Of a DNA stretch of 64,000 nt, positions 1 to 8,299 are shown piece by piece. The notes beneath the pieces were generated by a model. It ran no database searches and had not been told where the DNA came from. It saw only the letters and a list, made by a program, of their open reading frames with translations. This DNA comes from Arthrobacter sp. MSA 4-2 (GTDB lineage Bacteria; Actinomycetota; Actinomycetes; Actinomycetales; Micrococcaceae): contig NZ_JAEKGC010000006.1 of assembly GCF_016405885.1 (NCBI RefSeq), positions 124,001 to 188,000 on the forward strand, written 5' to 3'. A program made the position numbers and the translations under genes. The first letter of the stretch is position 1; the number at the start of each line of letters is the position of its first letter.

Positions 1-377
1 TGTGCGGCGGGTGCCTCCTCGGCTCCGGCGATATCGCCAAGCGCATTGAGGTCCGACGACAGCGCGGACTCCGCCCTGCGCTGGTCCTTTCCCGGGCGGG
101 CCACGAGGCGCCAGCCGTGGGGCTGAAGGTCGAAAGGGAGCTCAACGAGCATCCCGAGGGTGCGGCCGACGGCGTCGCTGCCGGGCCCGCGCTGCGGCAG
201 GGCGGCAAGGAACGGCAGGTGCGGGCCGCCGAGTTCGCCGCGCACCGCACGGTGCGCCTCCAGCGGGTCGGTGCCGGGCCAGTCGCCGGGGGCCGTCGCG
301 GCGGCCTGCACCGCCCCGGTGCCGGCCGGGCCGGCGGGGGTTCCGGTCGCGGGCGCGGCGGAGGGGTCAGGCGCCAC
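1..377 (-). CDS. Cobalamin-independent methionine synthase-like protein, N-terminal part (cut by window edge)
   Basis: Only the first ~125 codons are inside the window; the gene runs off base 1. The GTG start at 377 overlaps the end of the chorismate mutase gene by 11 bases, so the two are probably translationally coupled. After an Ala/Pro/Gly-rich lead the protein reads GDWPGTDPLEAHRAVRGEL and later LVELPFDLQPHGWRL, an N-terminus I recognise from the actinobacterial 'vitamin-B12-independent methionine synthase family' protein (MetE C-domain-like) found beside mnmA. The zinc-binding residues needed to argue for activity lie outside the window, so methyltransferase function is inferred from family resemblance only. 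Confidence 0.7.
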   Translation of the reverse strand, partial: MAPDPSAAPATGTPAGPAGTGAVQAAATAPGDWPGTDPLEAHRAVRGELGGPHLPFLAALPQRGPGSDAVGRTLGMLVELPFDLQPHGWRLVARPGKDQRRAESALSSDLNALGDIAGAEEAPAA

Positions 378-759
378 CGGTGCCCTCCGGTGCGCGTCCG
401 GACGCTTCCCCGTTGCGGGTCTCCGAAATTGCCTGGTGGTGGCGGATCACCTCGGAGATGATGAAGTTGAGGAACTTCTCGGCGAAGGCCGGGTCGAGGT
501 GCGCCTCGGCAGCCAGGGCGCGCAGGCGCGCGATCTGGGCCGCCTCGCGGGCCGGGTCGCCTGCGGGGAGCCGGTGCTCGGCCTTGAGGTGGCCCACCCG
601 CTGGGTGGCCTTGAAGCGTTCAGCCAGCAGGTACACGAGCGTCGCGTCGATATTGTCGATGCTGCTGCGCACCGACAGGAGTTCGGCCATCACCTCGGGC
701 TTCACGGATCCCGCGAGGGAACTCGCCTCGGGGTCGAAACCACGTGTCTCTTCGCTCAT
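367..759 (-). CDS. Chorismate mutase, AroQ type
   Basis: Small all-helical protein of 130 residues expected to convert chorismate to prephenate, the branch point to Phe and Tyr. The AroQ pattern is visible: LLSVRSSIDNIDATLVYLL, then AERFKATQRVGHLKAEH with the conserved Arg and Lys of the active site, then DPAREAAQIARLR and a C-terminal helix ending FLNFIISEVIRHHQ. The ATG at 759 is preferred; the frame stays open to a TTG at 771 without a good ribosome-binding site. It lies 61 bases after mnmA on the same strand and overlaps the next gene. The length suits a stand-alone monofunctional AroQ enzyme with no prephenate dehydratase domain. Confidence 0.9.
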   Translation of the reverse strand: MSEETRGFDPEASSLAGSVKPEVMAELLSVRSSIDNIDATLVYLLAERFKATQRVGHLKAEHRLPAGDPAREAAQIARLRALAAEAHLDPAFAEKFLNFIISEVIRHHQAISETRNGEASGRAPEGTGGA

Positions 760-820
760 GGATCCAGTCAATCAGACTTCCGGGGGCACCCTTAACTGTG
801 TCTGCCCTGCGGCGGGAGGC

Positions 821-1963
821 TCAACCGGCGGCGCCGGCCGGCTCGGGGCGGAGGGCGGACCGGGCCGAATCGATGGTCGCCTGGCCCAGCACGCGGCTGC
901 CCTGGTACAGCACGACGGTCTGCCCGGGGGCCACCCCGCGCATCGGTTCGACCAGGCGCACGACCAGTTCGGGGCGTCCGTCGGCACCGGCTTCGACGCG
1001 GGCGCGGGCGTCGACGGGGTCGCCGTGCGCGCGCACCTGGGCCATGCAGTCGAACTCCTCACCGGTGTCGACCTCGGCGATGGGCCTGCCGGCCCAGGAG
1101 ACCTTGATGCCGCGCATCTGGTCGATGGCGAGCATCTGCTCCGGACCGACCACCACGGTGTTTTCCTTGGGCCGGATCTCCAGGACGAAGCGCGGCTTGC
1201 CGTCGGGCGCGGGCCGGCCCAGCTTCAGGCCCTTGCGCTGGCCCACGGTGAACGCGTTGGCGCCGGGGTGGGTGCCGAGCTTCGTTCCGTCGACGTCGAG
1301 GATGTCGCCCTCGGTGAGGTCGATGCGTTCCTCGAGCCAGCCGCGGGTGTCGCCGTCGGGGATGAAGCAGATGTCGTGGCTGTCCGGCTTGTTGGCCACC
1401 GACAGTCCGCGGCGCTCGGCTTCGGCGCGCACCTCGGCCTTCGACGGGGTCTCCGCGAGGGGAAACATCGAGTGCTTGAGCTGCTCGTGGGTCAGCACGC
1501 CCAGCACGTAGGACTGGTCCTTCGCCCAGTCCGCGGCGCGGTGGAGTTCCCGGTTGCCGTCGGCGTCTTCAATGACCTTGGCGTAGTGCCCGGTGCAGAC
1601 GGCGTCGAAGCCCAGCGCCAAGGCCTTTTCGAGCAGGGCGGCGAACTTGATCCGCTCGTTGCAGCGCATGCAGGGGTTGGGGGTGCGCCCGGCGGCGTAC
1701 TCGGCGATGAAGTCGTCGACCACGTCCTCCTTGAAGCGCTCCGAGAAGTCCCAGACGTAGTAGGGGATGCCGAGGATGTCACAGGCGCGCCAGGCGTCCC
1801 GGGAGTCCTCGATGGTGCAGCAGCCCCGGCTGCCGGTGCGCAGGGTCCCGGGCATCCGGGACAGCGCAAGGTGCACCCCGACGACGTCGTGCCCCGCCTC
1901 CACGGCGCGGGCCGCGGCGACGGCCGAATCGACCCCGCCGCTCATAGCTGCAAGTACCTTCAT
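821..1963 (-). CDS. mnmA: tRNA-specific 2-thiouridylase MnmA
   Basis: 380-residue enzyme that adenylates and thiolates U34 of tRNA-Lys, -Glu and -Gln to 2-thiouridine. The PP-loop AMSGGVDSA is at residues 6-14. The catalytic cysteine pair is visible as C101 ([12 protein letters not shown]) and C199 ([11 protein letters not shown]), the spacing known for the E. coli enzyme. TGHYAK and KDQSYVL also fit the family. The ATG at 1963 overlaps the TGA of the upstream cysteine desulfurase by 4 bases (ATGA), so persulfide donor and thiolase are made from one transcript. The reading frame stays open far upstream, but that part is out-of-frame coding of the desulfurase. Confidence 0.97.
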   Translation of the reverse strand: MKVLAAMSGGVDSAVAAARAVEAGHDVVGVHLALSRMPGTLRTGSRGCCTIEDSRDAWRACDILGIPYYVWDFSERFKEDVVDDFIAEYAAGRTPNPCMRCNERIKFAALLEKALALGFDAVCTGHYAKVIEDADGNRELHRAADWAKDQSYVLGVLTHEQLKHSMFPLAETPSKAEVRAEAERRGLSVANKPDSHDICFIPDGDTRGWLEERIDLTEGDILDVDGTKLGTHPGANAFTVGQRKGLKLGRPAPDGKPRFVLEIRPKENTVVVGPEQMLAIDQMRGIKVSWAGRPIAEVDTGEEFDCMAQVRAHGDPVDARARVEAGADGRPELVVRLVEPMRGVAPGQTVVLYQGSRVLGQATIDSARSALRPEPAGAAG

Positions 1964-3186
1964 AGGGAAAAACCTGTTCCTGCCGTTTGGATTGATGATG
2001 CATGCCCGGCCATTCCCGCCTTGCGCGCACGGGCGTAGGCGTCGGGGAGGGCCGCGAGAAGGGCGTCGACATCCTCCGCGGTGGAGGTGTGGCCCAGGGT
2101 GAAGCGTTGGGCGCCACGGGCTTCGTCCTCGCTCAGCCCCATCGCCAGAAGGACATGGGAGGGCCGGGGCACCCCCGCGGTGCAGGCCGCACCGGTTGAG
2201 GATTCGATCCCGGCCAGGTCGAGCAGGAACAGCAGCGAGTCCCCCTCGCAGCCGGGGAAGGTGAAGTGGGCGTTTCCGGGCAGCCGCGCTCCGGCGGGCG
2301 CCGGGTGCGCGACGCCGCGCAGGACGGACTCGGGCACCGCCCGCCGGACGCCCTCGATCAGGCGGTCCCGCAGGGCGGAGAGCCGCGCCGTTTCCTCGGC
2401 CAGATGTCCCACCGCCGCGTCGGCGGCGGCGGCGAACGCCGCGATCCCCGGCGCGTCGAGGGTGCCCGAGCGGATATCGCGCTCCTGGCCTCCTCCGTGC
2501 TGGACCGGGGTGAGTTTCACCGACCGGCCCACGAACAGCGCGCCCACCCCCACCGGCCCGCCGATCTTGTGGGCGCTGACGGCCATGGTGGCCAGCCCGG
2601 AGCCGGCGAAGGAGACCGGAAGGGAGCCGAACGCCTGGACGGCGTCGGAGTGCACCGGCACCGCATGGGCCGCGGCCAGGGCGGTGATCTCGGCGATGGG
2701 CTGGACGGTGCCCACCTCGTTGTTGGCCCACATCACCGCGACCAAGGCCGTGGCGTCGGCGTGGGCCTCGAGTTCGGTGCGCAGCGCCTCGACCGAGACG
2801 ACGCCGGCGCCGTCGACGGGCAGCCACGTCACCTGCGCCCCCTCATGCCGCTCAAGCCATTCGATGGTGTCCTGCACCGCGTGGTGCTCGACGGGCGAGG
2901 CGATGATGCGGGTGCGGCGGGGGTCCTCGGCCGTGCGGGCCCAGTAGAGGCCCTTGACGGCCAGGTTGTCCGCTTCGGTTCCGCCCGAGGTGAAGATCAC
3001 TTCGGAGGGGTGGGCGCCGGCAGCGCGGGCGAGGCTTTCGCGGGCGTCCTCCACGCCCCGGCGGGCGCGCCGGCCGGAGCCGTGCAGCGACGAGGGGTTG
3101 CCGCTGCGGCTGAGTTCGAAGGTCAATGCGGCGAGCGCTGGCGCCGATAGAGGCGTAGTCGCCGCGTGATCGAGGTACACGGGCAT
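1960..3186 (-). CDS. Cysteine desulfurase (NifS/IscS class)
   Basis: 408-residue PLP enzyme that takes sulfur from cysteine as an enzyme persulfide. Family features seen: N-terminal [16 protein letters not shown] with the PLP-stacking His near 102, [15 protein letters not shown], the PLP lysine K207 in VSAHKIGGP, and the persulfide cysteine C335 in [11 protein letters not shown]. The long active-site loop places it in the IscS/NifS class. It directly precedes mnmA with a 4-base overlap, so its main job is probably sulfur delivery for tRNA thiolation, as known for this gene pair; no Fe-S assembly genes are adjacent. A TAGAAT -10 box lies 6 bases before the ATG. Confidence 0.95.
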   Translation of the reverse strand: MPVYLDHAATTPLSAPALAALTFELSRSGNPSSLHGSGRRARRGVEDARESLARAAGAHPSEVIFTSGGTEADNLAVKGLYWARTAEDPRRTRIIASPVEHHAVQDTIEWLERHEGAQVTWLPVDGAGVVSVEALRTELEAHADATALVAVMWANNEVGTVQPIAEITALAAAHAVPVHSDAVQAFGSLPVSFAGSGLATMAVSAHKIGGPVGVGALFVGRSVKLTPVQHGGGQERDIRSGTLDAPGIAAFAAAADAAVGHLAEETARLSALRDRLIEGVRRAVPESVLRGVAHPAPAGARLPGNAHFTFPGCEGDSLLFLLDLAGIESSTGAACTAGVPRPSHVLLAMGLSEDEARGAQRFTLGHTSTAEDVDALLAALPDAYARARKAGMAGHASSIQTAGTGFSL

Positions 3187-3192
3187 ACATCG

Positions 3193-3198
3193 ATTCTA
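3193..3198 (-). promoter_or_regulatory. Leaderless -10 box of the cysteine desulfurase operon
   Basis: TAGAAT on the minus strand ends 6 bases before the ATG at 3186, so transcription should start at or next to the start codon. No clear -35 is seen. Confidence 0.55.
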
Positions 3199-3311
3199 GC
3201 GGCGGAGCCGGTATCCGCCGATTCGACGGCGGGGCGCCGGGCACCGGTCCGGCCTTGCTCCGGTGCGGCGGACGGCGGGCACGGCCCCGCCCGGGCGGCA
3301 GGCGGGTCTGG

Positions 3312-3317
3312 TAGAAA
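3312..3317 (+). promoter_or_regulatory. Leaderless -10 box of the folP2-like gene
   Basis: TAGAAA ends 6 bases before the GTG at 3324 and there is no Shine-Dalgarno sequence between, which suggests a leaderless transcript. Confidence 0.45.
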
Positions 3318-3323
3318 TAGCTC

Positions 3324-4268
3324 GTGGACGAAACAGCTGTGGCCCCGGAGCCACCGGGCATCTTCGTGCCGGCCTTCCGGCACCCCGTCCACGCCTTCGG
3401 GTCCCGGATCCTGGATTTCGACCGGCAGGTGGCCCTGATGGCCATCGTCAACCGGACCCCCGATTCGTTCTACGACTCGGGCCGGACCTTCGCCCTGGAG
3501 GCCGCAACGAAGGCCTCCCTGGCCGCCGTGGCCGAAGGAGCCGACTGGATCGACATCGGCGGTGCGCCCTTTGCGCCCGGAGAACCGATCCCGGAGGCCG
3601 AGGAGGCCGAACGCATCGTTCCCGTGATCGCTGCAGTGCGCGCGGCGGGCGACGTCATCATCTCCGCCGACACCTTCCACCCCTCGGTGGCGGCCGCGGC
3701 CCTGGCGGCGGGCGCCAACGTCGTCAACGACACGACGGGACTGCGGAACCCGGACCTCGCCGCGGTGGTGGCGGACGCGGGCGCCCACCTGATCATCACG
3801 CACAGCCTCGCCGAGCCGCGCACCGCGTACCCCCGGCCCCGCTACGACGACGTGGCCCGGGAGGTCGCCGACTTCCTGCTGCGCCGGGTCGACCTCGCGG
3901 TCTCCCTGGGCGTCCCCGAGGAGCGCATCCTGCTCGACCCCGGGCATGACCTCAACAAGAACACCCTGCACTCGCTGGAAATCACCCGGCGCTTCGCCGA
4001 GATCGCCGGGCTCGGCTTTCCGACCTTGGCCGCCGTCTCGAACAAGGACTTCATCGGCGAGACCCTCGACCTCCCCAAGGAGTCACGGACCGAGGGCTCC
4101 CTGGCGGCGGCGGTGATCTGCATCCTCGGCGGGGCGAGGATCGTGAGGATGCACAATGTCGCCGCGGCCCATTCGGTCCTGCGCCTGACCGAGGCCGTCC
4201 TGGGCTTCCGGCCTCCCGCCTACCTCCGGCACAACATGGGCGAACGGAACGGCTCCGACGGGCGATGA
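3324..4268 (+). CDS. folP2: Dihydropteroate synthase homologue, FolP2 type
   Basis: 314-residue TIM-barrel protein of the DHPS family. MAIVNRTPDSFYDSG (from residue 39), SADTFHP, VVNDTTGL, DPGHDLNKNTLHSL and SNKDFIGETL are all present. The pterin/sulfonamide loop that reads DIGGESTRPG in true DHPS reads DIGGAPFAPG here (77-86). That matches M. tuberculosis FolP2, which is reported not to replace FolP1. Substrate is therefore uncertain: a pterin-like ligand is likely, folate synthesis is doubtful. The GTG start at 3324 fits a -10 box just upstream. The stop overlaps the next gene by 4 bases (ATGA), coupling it to a RibD-like reductase. Confidence 0.88.
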   Translation: MDETAVAPEPPGIFVPAFRHPVHAFGSRILDFDRQVALMAIVNRTPDSFYDSGRTFALEAATKASLAAVAEGADWIDIGGAPFAPGEPIPEAEEAERIVPVIAAVRAAGDVIISADTFHPSVAAAALAAGANVVNDTTGLRNPDLAAVVADAGAHLIITHSLAEPRTAYPRPRYDDVAREVADFLLRRVDLAVSLGVPEERILLDPGHDLNKNTLHSLEITRRFAEIAGLGFPTLAAVSNKDFIGETLDLPKESRTEGSLAAAVICILGGARIVRMHNVAAAHSVLRLTEAVLGFRPPAYLRHNMGERNGSDGR

Positions 4269-5005
4269 TCACCTCCCTGCTCCCCGGCGCGCCCGGTCCG
4301 CTCACCGAGGCGGACCTGCTGGCCGAATACGCGTATCCGCCCTCTCCGGGCCCCTTCGTTCGGTTCAACTTCATCGCGTCGGCCGACGGTGCCGCGTCCG
4401 TCGCCGGCCGCTCCGGCGGGCTGGGCAACGACGGGGACCGGCTGATCTTCGCCCTGCTGCGGCGGCTCGCCGACGTGATTCTCGTGGGCGCCGGCACCGT
4501 CCGCGCCGAGGGCTACGAAGGCGAGCTCATCGATCCGCACGCCCAGGCCGCGCGCCGCGCGTCGGGCCGGGCGGGCCATCCCGCCGTCGCCCTCATCTCC
4601 GGCTCGCTCGATCTCGACCCTGCCTCGGGCTTCCTCGCCGCGCCGCCGGTGCGTCCCCTGATCTTCACCACCACCGCTGCCGACCCCGGCCGGCGCCGTG
4701 CCCTTGAGCGGGTTGCCGACGTCGTCGACTGCGGTGACGCGGCGGTGGACCCTGCGCAGGTGGTGCGGCACCTGGCCGGGCGCGGGTTGGGGCGCGTGCT
4801 GTGCGAGGGCGGACCCGCCGTCCTGGCCTCCTTCACGGCGGCCGGCCTTGTCGACGAGCTGTGCCTTTCGCTGAGCCCGCTCCTCGTCGGCGGGGAGGGG
4901 CCGCGCATCTCCAACGGCACGGGCCCGCAGCAGCCGGCGCCGCTGCGGCTCGTGTCGCTGCTGCATGAGGAATCGGCGCTCTATGCGCGGTACGTTCGAC
5001 GCTGA
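4265..5005 (+). CDS. Pyrimidine reductase family protein (RibD C-terminal domain)
   Basis: 246 residues, a single RibD-C/DHFR-like reductase domain without the deaminase half of bifunctional RibD. Seen: FVRFNFIASADGAAS (substrate and NADPH-binding strand), GLGNDGDRLIFALLRRLADVILVGAGTVRAEGY, and LCEGGPAVLASFTAAGLVDEL near the C-terminus, all typical of the family. In riboflavin synthesis this fold reduces the ribose of the aminopyrimidine intermediate. No rib genes are nearby, so a role in riboflavin, pterin or another NADPH-dependent reduction remains open. The 4-base overlap with the folP2-like gene suggests a shared pterin/pyrimidine function. Confidence 0.85.
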   Translation: MITSLLPGAPGPLTEADLLAEYAYPPSPGPFVRFNFIASADGAASVAGRSGGLGNDGDRLIFALLRRLADVILVGAGTVRAEGYEGELIDPHAQAARRASGRAGHPAVALISGSLDLDPASGFLAAPPVRPLIFTTTAADPGRRRALERVADVVDCGDAAVDPAQVVRHLAGRGLGRVLCEGGPAVLASFTAAGLVDELCLSLSPLLVGGEGPRISNGTGPQQPAPLRLVSLLHEESALYARYVRR

Positions 5006-5017
5006 GGTTCCCTCCGG

Positions 5018-5039
5018 TGCCCGCGCGGCACCGCGGGCA
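5018..5039 (+). terminator. Hairpin after the reductase gene
   Basis: TGCCCGCG (5018-5025) pairs with CGCGGGCA (5032-5039) around a 6-base loop, 12 bases after the stop codon. No T-run follows, so termination would be of the GC-hairpin type common in actinobacteria. Confidence 0.4.
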
Positions 5040-5107
5040 GCACCGGCCGGGGCCCCGCCCGGCCCGGGTGTACGAAGTTCCGAAGTTTCCCCAATGAAAG
5101 GCGTGCG

Positions 5108-6055
5108 ATGCCCGAGCGGTCGGACCCGTCCTACTACGACATCCTGGGCATAGCTCCGGGTGCCACGCCCAAGCAGGTCAAGGACGCCTACCGCCGTGCC
5201 GCGCGGAAGGCCCACCCCGACCTTGGGGGCAGCGAAGAACTGTTCCATTCGGTGGCCGTCGCCTACGAGACCCTCTCCGATCCGGCGCGGCGCGAACAGT
5301 ACGACAAGCGCGGGCGGTTCGGCGGACGGCGCGACGAGGCCTCCAGGTCCCGCACCTTCGGCGCAGGCACGCGCCCGGCCGGCAGTTCCGGAGCCAGGGA
5401 CGACGGCGTCTTCTCCCACCCGCCGGTGTACCTCCCCCCGTTCTCCCCGGATCAGCCCCCCGTGCTGCCCCTGGTGCTCGCCGGCCGGCAGTCGCACGGC
5501 GCCGCGCGCCAGCCCGGGCTGATCGCACGGCTCGGGGCGGAGGCGCGGTCCCGGCTTGACGGGGAGCTGCGCACCGCGGCCCTGGTGGAGGCAACCGTGC
5601 TTGAGGGATACCCGGCGGCACGGCTCGTCAACGGCCTCGTGTTCCCCAACCGGGCCCGGACGGCCGCCGGCCACGTCGTGCTCGCCGGGTACCGGATCGC
5701 CGTGATCGATTCGTTCACCGCATCGCCCGGGAACTTCAGCTGGGACGGGCGTTCCCTGCGCCACCAGGGGCGCCCGGTGCCGCTGCGCATGCCGGCGACG
5801 GTGCGGGAGGTCCAGGAGCTCTTCCCCGAATGCAACGTCACCGGGTGGGTGCTGATCCACGGGGCCCGCAACAACCCGTTCGACCCCGTCATCGACACCC
5901 CGCCGGGGTTCGACCGCTCGGCGCCCGCACTGGTGCAGGTGGTCAACGCCGGGACCGCGGCCCGCACGCTCAAGGCGTTCCTGGCCGCCGGACCCCAGCC
6001 CAATACGGTTCAGCTTCCGGTGCTGGGGCGGCTGCTTTCGGCGGCCGGGAGCTAG
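5108..6055 (+). CDS. J-domain (DnaJ-like) protein
   Basis: 315 residues. A J-domain covers residues ~6-70 with the essential HPD motif (RAARKAHPDLGGSEEL) and YETLSDPARREQYDKRG, so it should stimulate DnaK ATPase. There is no Gly/Phe-rich zinc-finger region as in full DnaJ. A Pro-rich linker leads to a ~190-residue C-terminal domain (from about LIARLGAEARSRLDGELRT) that I do not recognise; it reads as a soluble mixed alpha/beta domain with no membrane segment. The ATG at 5108 has an AAAGG site 6 bases upstream. The J-domain may recruit DnaK to a specific client bound by the unknown domain. Confidence 0.85.
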   Translation: MPERSDPSYYDILGIAPGATPKQVKDAYRRAARKAHPDLGGSEELFHSVAVAYETLSDPARREQYDKRGRFGGRRDEASRSRTFGAGTRPAGSSGARDDGVFSHPPVYLPPFSPDQPPVLPLVLAGRQSHGAARQPGLIARLGAEARSRLDGELRTAALVEATVLEGYPAARLVNGLVFPNRARTAAGHVVLAGYRIAVIDSFTASPGNFSWDGRSLRHQGRPVPLRMPATVREVQELFPECNVTGWVLIHGARNNPFDPVIDTPPGFDRSAPALVQVVNAGTAARTLKAFLAAGPQPNTVQLPVLGRLLSAAGS

Positions 6056-6058
6056 GAT
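6053..6058 (+). promoter_or_regulatory. Leaderless -10 box of trmL
   Basis: TAGGAT ends 6 bases before the GTG of trmL; its first three bases are the TAG stop codon of the J-domain gene. Confidence 0.5.
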
Positions 6059-6064
6059 GGAGCG

Positions 6065-6532
6065 GTGTTCCGTATCCTCTTCCACTCCCCCGAAATTCCG
6101 GGCAACACCGGCAACGCGATCCGCCTTGCGGCGGTAGCCGGAGCCGAACTCCATCTGGTGGAGCCCCTCGGATTCAGCCTCGAGGATTCGAAGCTGCGCC
6201 GGGCAGGCCTGGACTACCACGACCTGGCGGTCCTGCGCGTCCATGCAGACCTCGAATCCGCCTGGCGGGCGCTCGCCCCCGAAAGGGTCTACGCGTTCAC
6301 CGCCGAGGGGGACGTTTCGTACACCGACATCAGCTACCGGCCCTCGGATGTGCTCCTGTTCGGCCCGGAATCGGTGGGCCTGCCCGAGGAGGTCAAGCAG
6401 GACCCCCACGTCACCGCGAGGGTCCGCCTGCCGATGCTCCCCTCGCGGCGCTCGCTCAACCTGGCCAATACCGCCTCGATCGCCCTCTACGAGGCCTGGC
6501 GCCAGCATGGCTTCGCCGGCGCCGACCGCTGA
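6065..6532 (+). CDS. trmL: tRNA (cytidine/uridine-34-2'-O)-methyltransferase TrmL
   Basis: 155-residue SPOUT methyltransferase that 2'-O-methylates the wobble base of tRNA-Leu species. The whole family pattern is present: RILFHSPEIPGNTGNAIRLA at the N-terminus (substrate loop with the conserved Asn), LVEPLGF, DLAVL, and the SAM-binding trefoil knot built from LLFGPESVGLPEEV and LPMLPSRRSLNLANTASI. Length equals the bacterial norm. The GTG start at 6065 begins the conserved FRILFHSPE segment and has a -10 box immediately upstream, so the gene is probably transcribed leaderless from its own promoter. Confidence 0.95.
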   Translation: MFRILFHSPEIPGNTGNAIRLAAVAGAELHLVEPLGFSLEDSKLRRAGLDYHDLAVLRVHADLESAWRALAPERVYAFTAEGDVSYTDISYRPSDVLLFGPESVGLPEEVKQDPHVTARVRLPMLPSRRSLNLANTASIALYEAWRQHGFAGADR

Positions 6533-6552
6533 CCCACCCTAGGAGCCCGCAG

Positions 6553-7374
6553 ATGACCCCACGCCACGCCTCAGCCCTCCCGGACCAGGGGGCCGAGGAC
6601 TTCGAACTGCTGGCTCCCGCCCTGTGGAACCCGATCGCCAACGCGGTGGTCTCCGCCGCCGACGTGCATCTCGGTGAGCAGGTGCTCGACGCCTGGGCCG
6701 GCACCGGCGCCGGCACGATCCCCGCGGCCCAGCTCTGCGGCCCGGACGGGACCGTCGACGCCGTCGACCCGTCGGCGGCAATGCTCGATCTGGCACGGGC
6801 CAAGGCCGAGGCGCTGAACCTCGAGAACATCCGTTTCAGCGTCGGTGACCCCGCACACTGGACCGCCGGTCCCTACGACGCCGTCCTCTGCTGCTATGGG
6901 CTCTTCCTCGTCCCGGATATGGCCGCGACGACCACCCGGATGGCTTCCCTCCTGCGTCCCGGCGGGCGCCTTGCCCTGAGCACATGGAACGAGGGTGCCC
7001 TCGAGGGGTTCGAGGCGATCCTCCTCGAGGCCTGTGCCGCAGAGCGTGCCCCCGCGCTTCCCCAGGCCCGCCCGGACTTCACCGCCAACTGGGAGAAGCT
7101 GGCGTCCGAGGAGAAGCTGGTGGACTGGCTGGCCGCCCACGGATTCGGGGAGGCGGAGGTCCAGGCGGTGTCGCTGTCGGTTCCCCTCGAACCCGGTATG
7201 GCTTGGTCACTGGTGCTCGGCAGCGGCTACCGCACGGTGCTCCCCGAAGCACCGGACCTGCGCGGGCGGATCCGCGACCGGTTCGCCACTCTGCTTGGCG
7301 AGGACTTCGTGCTGAACGCCGATTCCCTCGTTGCCACCGCCCGCGTCGGGGAACCCCAGCAGCCCTCGGCCTGA
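6553..7374 (+). CDS. Class I SAM-dependent methyltransferase (UbiE-like)
   Basis: 273 residues. SAM-binding motif I is LDAWAGTGAGTIPAAQL, the acidic motif II is VDAVDPSAAMLDLARAKAE, and motif IV is YDAVLCCYGLFLVPDM, followed by LLRPGGRLALSTWNEG. This is the layout of UbiE/Coq5-type small-molecule methyltransferases; the substrate cannot be read from sequence. The ATG at 6553 has an AGGAG site 7 bases upstream, 20 bases after trmL, so the two genes may share a transcript. The frame is open far upstream only because it shadows the preceding genes. Confidence 0.88.
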   Translation: MTPRHASALPDQGAEDFELLAPALWNPIANAVVSAADVHLGEQVLDAWAGTGAGTIPAAQLCGPDGTVDAVDPSAAMLDLARAKAEALNLENIRFSVGDPAHWTAGPYDAVLCCYGLFLVPDMAATTTRMASLLRPGGRLALSTWNEGALEGFEAILLEACAAERAPALPQARPDFTANWEKLASEEKLVDWLAAHGFGEAEVQAVSLSVPLEPGMAWSLVLGSGYRTVLPEAPDLRGRIRDRFATLLGEDFVLNADSLVATARVGEPQQPSA

Positions 7375-7462
7375 CGCGCCCACCCGACCCGCCGATCGCG
7401 CCGGGCCGGAACCCCGGCTCGGCCCATCCGGAACCGGCTCGGCTCCGAATCCCTTGCATGTA

Positions 7463-7496
7463 CGCTCCGGGCCGCAGTGGACGGCGGCCCGGAGCG
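7463..7496 (+). terminator. Perfect 13-bp hairpin after the methyltransferase gene
   Basis: CGCTCCGGGCCGC (7463-7475) pairs perfectly with GCGGCCCGGAGCG (7484-7496) across an 8-base loop. It sits in the 280-base gap before sigK, with no T-run. It most likely ends the folP2-to-methyltransferase transcripts. Confidence 0.5.
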
Positions 7497-7640
7497 CCAC
7501 CCGCGCCGACGGCGCGGGCAGCTGACAGGGTTTCCGGAGCACATTAAGGGCGGTGAAGTGGGTGAATCGGGTCTCGGAACGGTTGCACGCGGCTCTCCTC
7601 CCCTCTTCAGGGGATGTTCGGCACCGGCCGGTTGGCACTC

Positions 7641-7646
7641 TATGCT
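7641..7646 (+). promoter_or_regulatory. Possible -10 box of sigK
   Basis: TATGCT lies 8 bases before the ATG at 7655; no Shine-Dalgarno site is seen. The hexamer looks like a housekeeping -10 and not a SigK-type element. Confidence 0.4.
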
Positions 7647-7654
7647 TGGACCCT

Positions 7655-8284
7655 ATGGACACGCCACGAGTAAGCCGGGCCACAGCCGGGAGAAGCCCAG
7701 CGGGTGGGCTGGCCAATGATGCTGCCGCCGGCACCGCCGGCGAGCCCACGCTGACCGACCTCCTGCTGCGGATCGCCCGGCAGGACCAGGAGGCGTTTGC
7801 CGCGTTCTACGCCCAGACCTCCAGGCGTGTCTACGGGCTGGCCCGGCGGGTCCTGATCGACCCGGAACTGAGCGAAGACGCAACTCAGGAGGTCTACCTC
7901 CAGGTCTGGAACAGCGCCGGCCGATTCGATCCGGCCGCCGGCAGTCCGATGGCCTGGTTGATGACTCTGGCCCACCGGCGGGCCGTCGATAAAGTCCGGT
8001 CCGAGCAGAGCTCGACCGACCGGGAAGCACGGTATGGCGCTGCCACCCAGACCATCGACCACGACGACGTCGTTGACACCGTGACCCAGCGGCTCGAGGC
8101 CGAGACCGTGGTGAAGTGCCTCGACACCCTCACAGACACCCAACAGGAATCTGTCAGGCTCGCCTACTACGGTGGACTGACCTACCGCGAAGTCGCAGAG
8201 AAGCTCGGGGTTGCGGTACCCACCATCAAGTCGAGAATCCGGGACGGCTTGCTGCGCCTCAAGGCATGCCTGGGGGTGAGTTGA
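7655..8284 (+). CDS. sigK: ECF RNA polymerase sigma factor SigK
   Basis: 209-residue sigma factor with region 2 at about 35-105 (RVYGLARRVLIDPELSEDATQEVYLQVW and MAWLMTLAHRRAVDKVRSEQ) and region 4 at about 145-200, whose helix-turn-helix reads LTYREVAEKLGVAVPTIKSR. Phrases such as AHRRAVD, ESRYGAAT-like REARYGAAT and LAYYGGLTY match mycobacterial SigK closely. It is followed after 15 bases by its membrane anti-sigma factor. The ATG at 7655 is chosen because conserved sequence begins after it and a -10 box precedes it; the frame is open to 7553 but that extension looks non-coding. In mycobacteria SigK responds to redox state; here the signal is unknown. Confidence 0.9.
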   Translation: MDTPRVSRATAGRSPAGGLANDAAAGTAGEPTLTDLLLRIARQDQEAFAAFYAQTSRRVYGLARRVLIDPELSEDATQEVYLQVWNSAGRFDPAAGSPMAWLMTLAHRRAVDKVRSEQSSTDREARYGAATQTIDHDDVVDTVTQRLEAETVVKCLDTLTDTQQESVRLAYYGGLTYREVAEKLGVAVPTIKSRIRDGLLRLKACLGVS

Positions 8285-8299
8285 TTGCAGGACAAGGAC

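Noticed and set aside
380-2038. A 552-codon plus-strand frame over mnmA and chorismate mutase
   Set aside because: Antisense shadow; all recognised motifs are on the minus strand.
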